Assembly: GCA_963932465.1 (NCBI GenBank)
Contig: OZ010793.1
Span: 367,564,459-367,628,458 of the forward strand
Length of the DNA stretch: 64,000 nucleotides
Source: Maratus speciosus
Lineage: Eukaryota > Arthropoda > Arachnida > Araneae > Salticidae
Reading direction: 5' to 3'
The notes beneath the pieces were generated by a model. That model was not told the DNA's origin and made no database searches. It was given only the letters and a program-made list of their open reading frames with translations. The position numbers and the translations under genes are program-made. Positions 32,837 to 44,344 of the stretch are shown in pieces. The first letter of the stretch is position 1, and the number at the start of each line of letters is the position of its first letter.

Positions 32837-34201
32837 TAGAGGTCTGCACTGGCCCGGCCGGCGGAATGGAGGAGAATTTTCAAACGGGCCGGGCCGGCAG
32901 AATTAGGACAATTTTTTCAACGGGCCGGGCCGACAGACAAAATAAACGGGCCGGGCCGGCAAAAAAATTGTACGGGCCTGCAGGGCCGGGCCGATAAAAA
33001 AAATTAATCGGGCCTATCGGCCCGATATAAGAATTTGAGAAGAGCAGATAAAATACGAGGTCATTTCCAATGAATATGACTTTTTCGAGAAGTATAAATG
33101 TGCGTTACGAGCCGATGCGAGTTTAACAACATCAATACAGAAATGTAACATGTCCATCGTAGAGATCGGCATCGTACAGTTACATGATGCCTGATCCCGG
33201 GTTTAATTTTTTCTGCAGACTTGTGCTGGGACGGAACTGGTCTTAATCGTTCTTAGGATGTGTAGGACAGGCATTATGTTTTGTAAAAGTATTAATAGCG
33301 ATAATGAACTTCTGTTAACTGTATCTTTGGAAATGTACCTTAAGGTGGTTCCCATACTTACTGCTCAACAATGCGAAACTCTCAGACACATTTTCTGACT
33401 CATTTTTAACTATAAAGGCATAAAATTGACAGGCCTGAGTATTGAAGGCATTTGGAATCGAATAGCGTTTCCATTTTTCATAAATTACGTACAGAGATAA
33501 CAGAGACTCTTGTCACGTGACTGTACGTTTTCTCCTTTCCTGTGCTATCGCTTCCGGAAATTCGATTCAAAACGCTAACTTTGGTAGTAATTTCTGAAAG
33601 ATATATTACTTTTATCTAAGAAAAAAACGGCATTTACATGGTTTCTGAATAAGAATACCTGCCAATCTCATGCGTTTCCGAAAAGAAATGAATTCATAAA
33701 TGTATCAAAATGTAGCTCCTTTGGATTTGAGAAAAGCCTTAAAAATGACAGAAATATTTTCACAAATCTACCTTTTATTATAAACTTCAAAAGTTATCAT
33801 GTTTTTCAACCCTTTATTCTAAACTACAATAATCTTTTAATGAAGCCTTATTTAAATTTTGAAACGTCTGTAGAGACGTTGACTAAAACACTGTAAGTAA
33901 TCGTTAACGTTTACTATTGTGTGTTTTCTATTTTGCGAACACATAGTAATTTAAAATATACTGTAAAATGTTCCCATAAATATGCATGTAGTATTCATTA
34001 AAAGAATCTTAATTGTATGTCGAGAAAAAACGGAATTTTTTGTAGAAACTTAGTCGGGCCGGGCCTGTTTTCACTGATTTTTGTACGTGCCGGGCCGAGA
34101 ACGGTAAAAATGTAAACGGGCCGGACCGGGCTCGGGCCGAACTTTCAATTTTTACACCGGGCCGGGCCGGGCCTGGAAATTCCGGCCCGTGCAGACCTCT
34201 A
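32837..34201. mobile_element. hAT-like non-autonomous element with GGGCCGGGCC subterminal arrays
   Basis: The 13-bp inverted ends are TAGAGGTCTGCAC and its exact complement, flanked by exact 8-bp copies of CCGCTCAA at 32829-32836 and 34202-34209. TAGAG fits the hAT YARNG rule. Immediately inside, GGGCCGGGCCGGC-type motifs are repeated about five times at left (32852-33022) and again at right (34052-34180), making these the most GC-rich patches in the window. Such arrays are plausible transposase-binding sites. The 1.37-kb interior has no transposase; it contains a TTAAGGTGG end at 33340 like that at 3824. Confidence 0.85.
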
Positions 34202-34429
34202 CCGCTCAATATCAATATTTTTTCACAATTGTTTTACACATCCTTTGGAAATGTTCCTTAATTCGTTTGGATAAGTTTTCACTTAAAAATATAGTAATTA
34301 ACATTCGTGAAATAATTCCAGTAATCAGGTTTTAATCTTTTAGCCCAATATAATAAATGTTGTCCTCTTTTTAATTAAAGTTTATTAGGATTTCATACTG
34401 CGATTTTTTTCATGCTTTTTTTAGCTTAG

Positions 34430-34790
34430 TATACGAGGGTGTACGCTGCCGAAGGCAGTGAAGGCCCCCAATATTAGGTTCGTTTGGGAAGATTTTCGTT
34501 TAAAATTATATAATCAATATAGACCGGAATGTGCATAAAACGCCCGGTGTACACTGCCGAAGGCGGGCGGCCCCCAACTCATTTGGATAGATTTTGATTA
34601 AAAATATAAAAACATGCAAATTCAAAGGGTACAGGATACCGAAGGCAGCAGGGCTCCAGTTGTAGCTTCGTTTAGAACGATTTTCATTTAAAAATTTAAA
34701 ATCTTTCAACACCGAATTTTAGTATACTTAATGTTATTATAATGGGCCTGACAACGCCCTCCGCGGGGGAGAGGGTCAGCTAGTTTAAAA
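34430..34790 (+). repeat. Helitron-like 3' segment with ~100-bp internal repeats
   Basis: Three units carry GTACACTGCCGAAGGC or a variant, then a TTCGTTTGGA-like block and GATTTTCATTTAAAAAT, at 34440, 34545 and 34630. The segment ends CCCTCCGCGGGGGAGAGGGT, then CAGCTAG|T. A GC-rich hairpin close to a CTAG-T end fits a Helitron 3' terminus. Units of the same family lie inverted at 51485-51720. No Rep/Hel coding is present. Confidence 0.5.
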
Positions 34791-35750
34791 TATGGTTACA
34801 ACTGTAAACAATACAGTACACTTACAACTACATACGAATTATAATAATGGAAGTATGCTCCAAACTAAGCTGGCTTAAAATGTATCAACTGCGACAGTAA
34901 AATTGCAGCAATGAAATATTTTAAATTCTAAAAATTAGAAAATAATATGTAAATAAAAAACAAATAATATAATTTTTAAAAAAAACCTGCTTTAATTTAT
35001 CTTCAAATAATTCATTTATTAACGGACTACTAATGAAAATTTAAATTTTTGCATGGATAGAAAAAAATCAATCTATATTAAACCAGGCTAATCACTTTCT
35101 ATCACACCCAAAGAAATTTCTGTTCAGCATTTATCAAACTTTTTGCATACATACTATAAAACAATTTCTACAAAGATTTGGATTACTGTAATTATTTTTC
35201 TTCATACGATTCTCATGAAAAAGTCTTCGTTGCATCAGTTGATTATTAATGAGTATCTGATGGTGTAGGCTAATCTAAAATATTGAATCTGACCTCGGTG
35301 GTCATTTCTGATCTGGACTCATTTTTATGGCTCTTAGCCTAAGGAAAGCCAAACCTTCACCTGACCTCATTTGTCAAAAGAATCCGATGAAGATCATTTG
35401 ATGGTGCTTGTAAACTCTTGTAACAGAACGAAAGATGTGTAACGACACTTGTATAGGCGTATTAGGTAAATAAGATGACTAATGAAACAACGAATGTACA
35501 ATTATGATTTGAAACAACTCGTTAATTACTGTATTTTAATTGTTATGTTTTGTCATTAAAGGATTGCACAAAAAGCGAATTGGGTGTTAAACCTCACTAC
35601 AGAAAGAAATTCTATACTTTTGTGTTGACTTCATCCCACTTTATTTTGTATCGTTGAACATTGCACGGTAATGGGCGTTGGATTGGAGATATGAAGGTTT
35701 AGTGGGACCACTCGGAGCACTGAATTTGAAATGCGCTCGTCGCATTTAAA
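34791..35750. other. No recognisable feature
   Basis: AT-rich, with no ORF, inverted end or repeat that I can support. Confidence 0.45.
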
Positions 35751-38700
35751 CTTCAGGGGTCCGGGGCTAAAAATTCTCAAAAAAATGCAATTTTTTTTAT
35801 TGGCTTAGAAAAAATACCGAGTTTTTAGCGTTAAATACCGCAAACCGCATGCTTTTATCTTCATGAGATCCAGAGATATAACACCTTTTGCCTTCAGAAG
35901 CGATGCATCAGCTGTCCACTGGCGAGAACTTTAGCTCCATGTATCTCAGAACGAATTTTTTCACGATTTGTCAACTTTAAAAGACTATATCTAAAGTTCC
36001 TTGCAAGATATATGTACGACATTTTTAACAGAGAGTTTATGCTATATTTCCAATAAATTGTCTTCAGGATTTTTAATTTTGAGTGATAATTGTGAAAATA
36101 GGCTCACTGGGCAACAATTTTTAACAAAGTTCATGTATCAAAATTAAAAACACCCAATTCTTAATGAATTCACACAAATATCACCATGAAAACTGTGTTT
36201 TGGCTCTTGTTTCTGAGATTAAGGTGTGCAAAGATATAATGTACCTAACGCTTAAATTTCACTTTTGTTAAAAGATTTTAAAGAATAAACGTTGTTATTG
36301 CGCATTATAATGGGTAATATTTCACTTTTAGATGTTCCCGTGCATATATGAATTATTAAAACGTGTAATAAAATGAATATTTCGAAAAAAAAAAGAATTT
36401 AAAGAAATAAAATAAATAAACGAATATCATAGGTAAAATGCAAGAATTTGTTCTCTATATTTCATTTGTCCGTTTGCCGTTGTAATACCACACAGAAAGT
36501 ATTGCACAACTCTTTGCAATCCGTTAAATTAACATTGGCCGTCAAAAATTAACCCAACGCTCGCTCGTCAGTTCGGTATTTGACTTCGTTGAAGACTGAG
36601 GTTTTATATTTACGTGTAGTCATTTTATAATTTTATTTGAAGAAATGTCGCGAAAATGCATTAACAATGCCAATAACTTTTGTTACATTTGCGTTTACGT
36701 AACATTTGAATCACAGAAAAAGCGCATTACTAACACAATCAGAAAGGCATCCTTCTATTTCGGTTGTAAAATAGGAGACTAAGATAAAAAATAGGTGCAC
36801 CACGTACGCTGTATCACCTGCGTAACAACACTTTCTCTCTGGGTGACTGGTAAAGAAAAAGTACGCCATTTGCTGTTCCCATGATTTGTAGCGAGCAGAG
36901 CAATCACGTAAACGATTGTTATTTTTGTATGGTTGAACCAATTCGTGGAGGTCTTATGAAGAAAAAGAAGAATGCTCTTCATTATCCACAAATATTTCCT
37001 GCCTTGCGACCAAGTTCCATATTTTCAGGAACTTCCAATTTCTAAGCCGCCGACCGGTTTTGTAATTAATTCTGACGATGACGAGGAATGTATTGAACCC
37101 GTAGATATAGTACCTAGTAGGTCACAATTTCATAGACATAGTGATGAAGAATGTATAAATCCCTCTGATTCTGCAGTACATAAAATCACATCGAATGATC
37201 TCAACGATCTTGTTTGTGATTTACATCTATCGAAAGCCAAAGCAGAACTACTCGCATTAAGACTACGGCAGTGGAATCTTTTGGAAGAACATGTCAAAGT
37301 GTCTTCATTTCGTAACTGTCATATAAAATTTATACATTATTTTCAGAAAATGAATTTGGACTGACACTTGTTGTAAATGAGTGGCATCTATTTATACATG
37401 CGTCCAAAATAAGCTTAAAGATGATTTTGCTTCATAATGGTAATGAATTGACATCCATTAGTATTGCATATTCTGCACACATCAAAGAGTCTTATAAACA
37501 CCTGCAAAAGCTCTTACGCCTAATTAAATACACTGAAAATGAATGGTGTGTCTGTGCTGACTTGAAAGCAGATAGGTCTTTAACTGCGATTTACAAAATT
37601 TTGTTGATTCCTGTGTGAATGGAGCATTCGTGCTACAGATTTACACTATATCCAGAAAGACTGCCTCCGAGGCTGTGTTTCACACCTGGAAAAATGAATG
37701 TCAAGAACACATCGCTTCTTTCTCCAGAGAAAATCATCTTCCTGCTCTACACATAAAATTGGGTATTGTGAAGCAGTTTTTTAAAGCTATAGATACAAAT
37801 AAACTAGCTTTTGCCTACTTGCGTACAAAATTTCCCATATTGAGCGAGGCAAAAATTAAAGAGGGAATTTTTGTGGGACCACAGATTAGAGATATTTTCA
37901 AGGATCCGAAACTTGAAAACCTGGTAAATCATGCTGAAAAGCAAATATGGGATTCAGTCTGTCAAGTTTATACTAATTTCCTTGGAGACGTCCAATCCGA
38001 ATATTAATAAGATCTTGTGAACGACATGCTGGCTTTATATCAGAAATTTGGATGTCGAATGTCCTTAAAGCTAAATTTTTAGATTACCACCTGCATTTCT
38101 TCCCTGCTAACTGCGGAAAATTCAATGACGAGCATTGTGAACGTTTCCACCCGGACATGTTTGTGATTGAACAACGTTATCAAGGAAAATGATCAGTGTC
38201 TATGCTTGCAGACTACTGATGGACGATTTTTAGGGATAATCAGAACGTGGAATATAAGCGAAAGAGCAAGCGATTTCATCAATAAAATTGGTAAGACAAC
38301 TTCATGTTGTCACTTTTGCTATGTACGGTATGTATTTGTAACTTTACGTTGTCACCTCTATTTCTTTATAAACTAAATTGGAAACAAGATATACAACGCA
38401 TTATTATTAATGTGTTTTTTTATACCAATCATACAAAGCAAATTATCAACATAACAAAATAATTAGAGCCAAATTCCATTTTTTATTGACATATTCATGA
38501 TTAGAAAGTTAAATTAATAAATATTTCGACACTTTCATTCAAGATACATTTCCATTGTTGTCCAGTGTAATGCAAAACTCACTTATAAAAAAAACTTCAT
38601 TTTTTTACTTAAATTTTTCTTTATAAAATTTCTAATCAATATTTTAAAAAATCCTGAAGACAAATTAAACTGACACATTTTCTGTACACAAAAGTGTAAA

Positions 38701-38917
38701 AATTTTGTAAATCGAGTAAGTACTTCCAGAGTTATATAAAACATCAAATATGTTTAAAATTTTACAATTTAAATTTAAATAAAAAAATATTTAAAATTTT
38801 TCAGTTTTTTTACATGCAATATTCTTATTATATTAAAAGATATTTCAGAAAAGAATTTCATAACAAAATCTCTATAAATAAAAAAAATAGAATTTTGAGC
38901 TCCGGACCACCTTAAGT
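35751..38917 (+). mobile_element. 3.2-kb TIR-bounded element carrying an unnamed repetitive gene
   Basis: The left end GGGTCCGGGGCTAAAAATTC and right end, read inverted, GGTGGTCCGGAGCTCAAAAT match. Both are followed by T-rich tracts ending TTTTTTTTATT. A second matching block, TTGTCTTCAGGATTTTT, lies ~310 bp inside the left end (36058) and ~250 bp inside the right (38655, inverted). The TIRs are thus long but decayed. TTAA sits at 38912. The middle holds the broken gene at 36972-38290. That makes the gene a transposon passenger or a transposase candidate. Confidence 0.55.
36972..38290 (+). pseudogene. Broken member of an unnamed high-copy arthropod protein family
   Basis: I recognise the family from its wording but know no name or enzyme activity for it. 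Frame pieces in order: an acidic N-part (INSDDDEECIEPVD, LNDLVCDLHLSKAKAELLAL, RQWNLLEEHVKVSSFRN); NEWHLFIHASKISLKMILLH; LPALHIKLGIVKQFFKAID, then IKEGIFVGPQIRDIFKDPKL to FLGD; LALYQKFGCRMSLKLNF; HFFPANCGKFNDEHCERFHP; RYQGK; and MLADY. The His-rich DEHCERFHPD region is the most conserved part and could bind metal. At least four frame changes or stops occur (near 37340, 37615, 38008 and 38080 on). A TTTTCAG before 37346 could be a splice acceptor rather than a frameshift. It lies inside the TIR-bounded element. Confidence 0.65.
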
Positions 38918-39379
38918 CAATTACGTATTTTACCTAGATTTTCCATGTTGTTTTAAAGGCTATTACTTTATGCTTTCACCCGCTAAATTATTACTTTGTT
39001 GTTTAGTACCCTCATAGCATGCATGGTCACAGTGACGTCATTGTGACGTCACTGTAAGTCACTGTGGTCACGTCACAACTGTGACCAAAATGCCACCACT
39101 TGGCAACGTCACATTGTGACTGATATGTGAACTTCTTAGAAAACTTTTAAAATTACAAAAATTTTTCAAAACATGTTATTTACCGTAAAAAATATTTTTC
39201 TGACAATTTAAAAAAAATTGTGACGTCATTGTTATGACACTACATGTAACGTACGTCTCATTATGTGGCAAAAAACCCTACCATATTGTAAACTCACAGT
39301 GTGACAAAACATATGTTAAGATTAAAACTTCCCACTTCAAACAATAAAAATAATTCAGTGTTTGTTCCCGGCTAATATT

Positions 39380-39625
39380 CCACAACAAAATTAAAAACTT
39401 CATCAAAAAATGTACATAAATAAAACACAAAAATAACAGACATGTAATCGAACTACTCGCTTAGACTATTAAAACTATTTGAATTAAAAAAACTGTTGTA
39501 AATAGTAAAATATTTGGCGATTTTTTCGACTATTAGCTCTTGGAATGTTGCTAATATGAAAGTATCGCTATTGAATTTTAAAACTTTATTTGAATACATA
39601 ATTGATATTTTTCTTATAGAAATGT
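39380..39625 (+). repeat. 250-bp direct repeat, copy 1 (copy 2 at 42935)
   Basis: About 88% identical to 42935-43200. Shared blocks are AAATTAAAAACTTCATCAAA, ACATGTAATCGAAC, GCTCTTGGAATGTTGC-type and AATATGAAAGTATCGCTATT. Both are in the same orientation, 3.55 kb apart. Function unknown. The stretch to 40238 shows nothing else. Confidence 0.75.
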
Positions 39626-40238
39626 TTTGTTGGGGTTATTAGTGGTCAATATAGAAAAATGTATTAACTGTAGAGATTTCAATAATAAGAAAATGTTTTT
39701 ATCCTGTATTCTATAATCCGGGAAATTGGTTTGTTATCTATAAATTATTCTTATTAGTGGGAAATGGCAGAAATTAATATACAGGTGGAGAAAGCAAAGA
39801 ATTGTTTGTGTGTGGGCATGGGAAGGGACGGAGTTTTGCAATAAAGCAATGCTTTATTATATAAATAAAAACACTTGCATATTTTCAGTAATAAATTTTT
39901 CTGCTAGTGTTTAGTTATTTTTAGTAGTAATTCTTAAAAAATAAATTTGGCTACTTGTGTCACACTTTTTAAATAAATTTAACTTTTTCCGAATATAAAA
40001 TAAAATATACAAAATATATGCAAAAGGCATGGCGTAATTAAGTATTCATATTTATTTTTATTTTTTTCGTTTCTGGAAATTTATTTTGAAAAATACTGTT
40101 ATCTCACAAGCTGTTTTACTCTACAGGAAATTAAAATAGAAAAAAAAATGACAATTGCCTGATCCCCCCCCCCCCACTTCCCCACTAAAAACGTTATTTC
40201 TCCAGTTATTTTATTTCTTTTTTATGTTGCATTTACTA

Positions 40239-40619
40239 CACTGTAAAAAAAAATCTGTAGTTCTACAGATGTAAAGTTACATGCTTACTAAACTTTCACC
40301 TGTAACTGTACGAAAAAAGCTGCAAATCTACAAAACTAGTTTTTGTAAAGCTACAAAAATCTGTAACTTTACAAATGAATCTGCTAAAATTTCAGTAATC
40401 TTACTAAACTTTTATTTGTAACCCTGGCTGGAGTTACATAAAAAGTTTTCGGAATCCCAGTTTCCAAAAAAATTCTTAGTAACGTTACAGATTTTTTGAT
40501 TTTTGGCGCAAAAGTGTGTCTGTTACATGAAATTTTGTTGTTGCCGTTACATGAAAAGTTCTAGGAATCCAAGTTTCCTAGAAAAACTTTAGTAACTTCA
40601 CAGATTTTTTTTTACAGTG
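40239..40619. mobile_element. MITE with CACTGTAAAAAAA ends
   Basis: The left end CACTGTAAAAAAAAATCTGT and right end ACAGATTTTTTTTTACAGTG are exact complements over ~19 bp. The interior has repeated words (TTACTAAACTTT, CTGTAACTTTACA, GGAATCC.AGTTTCC) but no ORF. The terminal motif is shared with 18311-18546, the interior is not. Confidence 0.75.
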
Positions 40620-42934
40620 TGCCTATAATATAAACTTTAATTTTCTATTTTCAAAAGACCTTGCATTATTGCATATTAAAATGAATTTTAAATACTCTAA
40701 AAATTTAAACATTCTTTAATTTGTCACACTCCCAATATTAGTTTAAATATTATCATATTCGACAGTAGCTTTACAAAACTTAAAACTTGAACTATTTTGA
40801 AGCACATAAAAAAAAAGTTAAATGCATCAAAAAATTCTAGAAACGAGAAATTTTATTAGGAAGTATGCTTTATGTCATATAAATGTATAAGAACGAAAAA
40901 AAACATCTGTTCTTGCCTTGATAAAAAAAAAAGACCGCTAAAAACCGCAGACGATAAAAACTAGTAAAAACAACATATTGCTTTTAATCTTTGGAACAGG
41001 CGGAAGGCGTTTTTTGCTGGACAATAGGTAGCGTTATGAACATGAAGTCTGTCAGATATAAACATTTAACCTAAAAAATTCATAGGAATAATCACCCCAA
41101 GATAATACTTTAAACAAAAATATCCGTCCGAGATATTTACACTAGCTTTGGTGTGGTTTAAACGATTCCCATCACTGCTATTGTATTTATTAAGGACATA
41201 TTTTCTACTTCAAAAATTTGTTCTGCCAAAAACATGGATTACATCGGAATAAAGAACGGCGTTAAGGAAAAAAAAAGGTATGAACAAATATTTTATTCCA
41301 GAGTTTGCTTTTCTTTAAATTATAATGATTTTAGTATTTTCTTATAAACATTTCATTAACCTAATAAAGTTTAGTAGATTTATTATTTAATTTATTGAAA
41401 TAAATAACTATATAAACAATTTTAATCAGATGATTAAAATCAGTTATATAAATTTATTTTAATCAGATTTGTTTTCTTTTAAAATATTATAGGTTAAAAT
41501 CACATATTTTCTCAAACTTTAAAATAACGTATAAAAGTATTATAAACAAAGTTTAACATAATTAGCAAATATTTAAATGTATTTAATGTACTAAATAAAA
41601 AGGCCTTTTTATAGAATAAAATTTTTTGATGTTCTGAAACAATTTGCGTTGCACATTTTTATTTAAAAATTAATATCTGTTCAGAAGAAAAGAAGATAGT
41701 TTATTCTATTCAGAAGAAATAAGAATTTTTTTACATAATGGAGAAGTACTATTTAAAGGATATCATGCATATGTAGTATTAAGCGGGAAAAATCAGTGTC
41801 AATAAGTATTATTCGATGTGAGAAAAGTTATAAAAATTTATAAAGAGATATCCTTAGTTGGTAAGAAATTTTCAGTTAAACATTATGAACGAAAAGTTTT
41901 CAACGTAAACCGGTGTCTCAATTTGTTGACAAATATAGAAATTATGCAACCCAGTGAGAATTTAAATATGGTTTTATTGAAATATTTTAATTATTAAAAA
42001 ACATATCCATGTACTTGAATGAAGGAAGCTAAAATGTAAAATATATTTCATTATTTTATTACTTCTTGAATGATTTTATACGCATAAACTTCAAAATAGC
42101 TATGCTACACTTTATTAGAAAACAGACTGATTAACCCATATTGAAGCACACCAATTAAATATTTTTGAAAAATTTTAAAACTTCAATTACATCATTAATA
42201 TTGTGTAATTAAGTAGATACTAGCAAAATTTTGAAAAAAAAGTTTTTAATTTTTTAAGTAACTAGTTGTCCTATAAACATGACATATTAGTAGGACACAT
42301 AGTAAGGACATATAAAATGCATACATAAACTAATTTTATGAGCATTTATTTTATTTTACATTAAAAAACTGTTTCTGTTGTACAAAAATACTCTATGATT
42401 TCTCCAATAAAAAGATCATAATAACGGTAAAATTCTAGATTATAAGATCACAATTCTTAAAGAATTTTTTAAATAGATTTTTTTCAATTAAATTTTAATT
42501 GGTTACTTGTTTTTTTTTTTTTTTTTTTTTTTTCGTTTATATGTTATACTTTTATGTATTTTAAAGACGTCATAACAAAATGCATTCAAAAAATCCTTAC
42601 CAATTTTATTTTAAAAAATGTTTTATTAGCTGTTCTATTTATTGGACAGCGGTACAATGTGGGTTAAAGGGGGCTTGTTATTTATAATTATCTAATCCTG
42701 TAAATAAAATAATAATAGTAATGATGAACCAATGCGTGTTTTTATTTTGTGCTTATGGTTTGAATTTTTATACTTTATTCACATAAAAATAGCTAACTAT
42801 TTTATATTATTTTCATTATTTTTTATTTTACTGTGTCATGTAAAAGTTAAAAGTAAATATGGTTACCTGCATTTGTAACAGATTGTACATATAAAATTTT
42901 CACCACATGTTATTCTAAAACCTTTATAGTAAAT
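40620..42934. other. No recognisable feature
   Basis: Very AT-rich with a T24 run at ~42511-42534. No ORF, RNA gene or repeat partner is recognised. Confidence 0.45.
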
Positions 42935-43019
42935 TAAAAACTTCATCAAAAATTGTACATAAATAAAACAAATTTAATAAACATGTAATCGAACAGCTCG
43001 CTTATACTAAAACTATTAG

Positions 43020-43058
<39 letters not shown>

Positions 43059-43200
43059 GCTGTAGGTAGCAAAATCTTTGGCGATTTCTTTGACTATAAA
43101 CTCTTGGAATGTTGCTAATATGAAAGTATCGCTATTGAATTTCAAAACTTTATTTGAATAAATAATTGATATTTTTCATATAAAAATGCTTTTTTGTGTT
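42935..43200 (+). repeat. 250-bp direct repeat, copy 2
   Basis: Matches 39380-39625; differs by an A30 run at ~43027-43056. Beyond it, 43742-43870 encodes a short acidic reading (SEDDILWNDGDSSYTDSYYN..) ending at TGA. It has no recognisable family and I do not call it a gene. Confidence 0.75.
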
Positions 43201-44061
43201 TTTAGTCAAATGTATTAAAAAGAGGTGCTAGTTCAGTAAAAACAGAGCATGTTGACAGAGCTTCATGAGTAAATGTAATATTAGTAATGTGTTTAGTAAT
43301 GGTATAAGAAAAAATTATATAATTTGTTAATATGATAAATAAAATGACATTAATTTTTAAGGATTTTATGAATTTCAAATTGAAAAGTACAATTAAATAA
43401 CGACATGATTTAACAATATCTTGTATTTTCTAAAGAAATAAAGTTCTATAATTTTTACAAGGTCTTGGGCACACTGATTTAGAAATACTGTGGTATGGGG
43501 AATTTTTTTACAAGAAATCTCCGATTGCAACTAAAGGAGAATTTCATTTTTTTTAAAAAAGGATGTATTTCGCCCATTTTAAAAAGAGCAGGGTGCTGCA
43601 ACTTTAAAAAATGGCCTAGATGGAACAGTAAGTAATTTCAGAATTAATAAAAACAGCAAATAAATATAATTTAGTTAGTGGCACAAATAACAAAACAAGC
43701 AAATATGGTTTGCAGCTCATCTTGCATTTGTACAAAGGAATATTAATATTAATCTCCGACGCTTTGGACAGAAGTGAAGATGACATTTTATGGAATGACG
43801 GAGATTCTTCATACACCGATTCATATTACAATAGTGGTACTGATACCTTCAGTGAAAGTGATTTATTATGAGAATTTTTTGTCAAAATTTTAACAAAGAT
43901 TATTTGTAAATTTTACGTCTATAAAAATATTACCATAAAAAGAAAAATGGTATTTAATAAACAGCACATAGATTGGAAACATTTGATAAGTTACTAATTT
44001 TATTATAATGTATTTTTTTTTATACCAGTAATGTTTTAGCATTAGAGTGTACAATATTGTG

Positions 44062-44151
44062 TAGTAGACTTCCTCGCATAATAGTCGCACTTAGACTTTC
44101 ACAATGGAAAATTGGCAAACAAGGGCGACTATTACGCGAGTAAATACTGTA
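44062..44151. mobile_element. 90-bp MITE with CGCRTAATAGTCGC arms
   Basis: Left TCCTCGCATAATAGTCGC and right GCGACTATTACGCGAGTAAA are complementary with few mismatches; tips TA..TA. It has the size and style of a minimal Tc1/mariner- or Tigger-derived MITE. Confidence 0.6.
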
Positions 44152-44344
44152 GTTGTTGAGCAGATATCATTCTTTCCTTCTTCTTATATTTAATTTAATA
44201 ATTTATTATGTCTTATTTATAGTTTAGTATTCTATATTTGTATATTTTTTTTCATTGATTAATTTATTTGCTAATTTATTTTGTATGTCTTATTTATAGT
44301 TTAGTATTCTACATTTGTACTTTGTTTATTTTTGGATTGCTATT

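Noticed and set aside
39021..39075. TGACGTCA cluster as a CREB-regulated promoter
   Set aside because: The motifs are part of a repetitive array mirrored at 48.6 kb; no gene follows.
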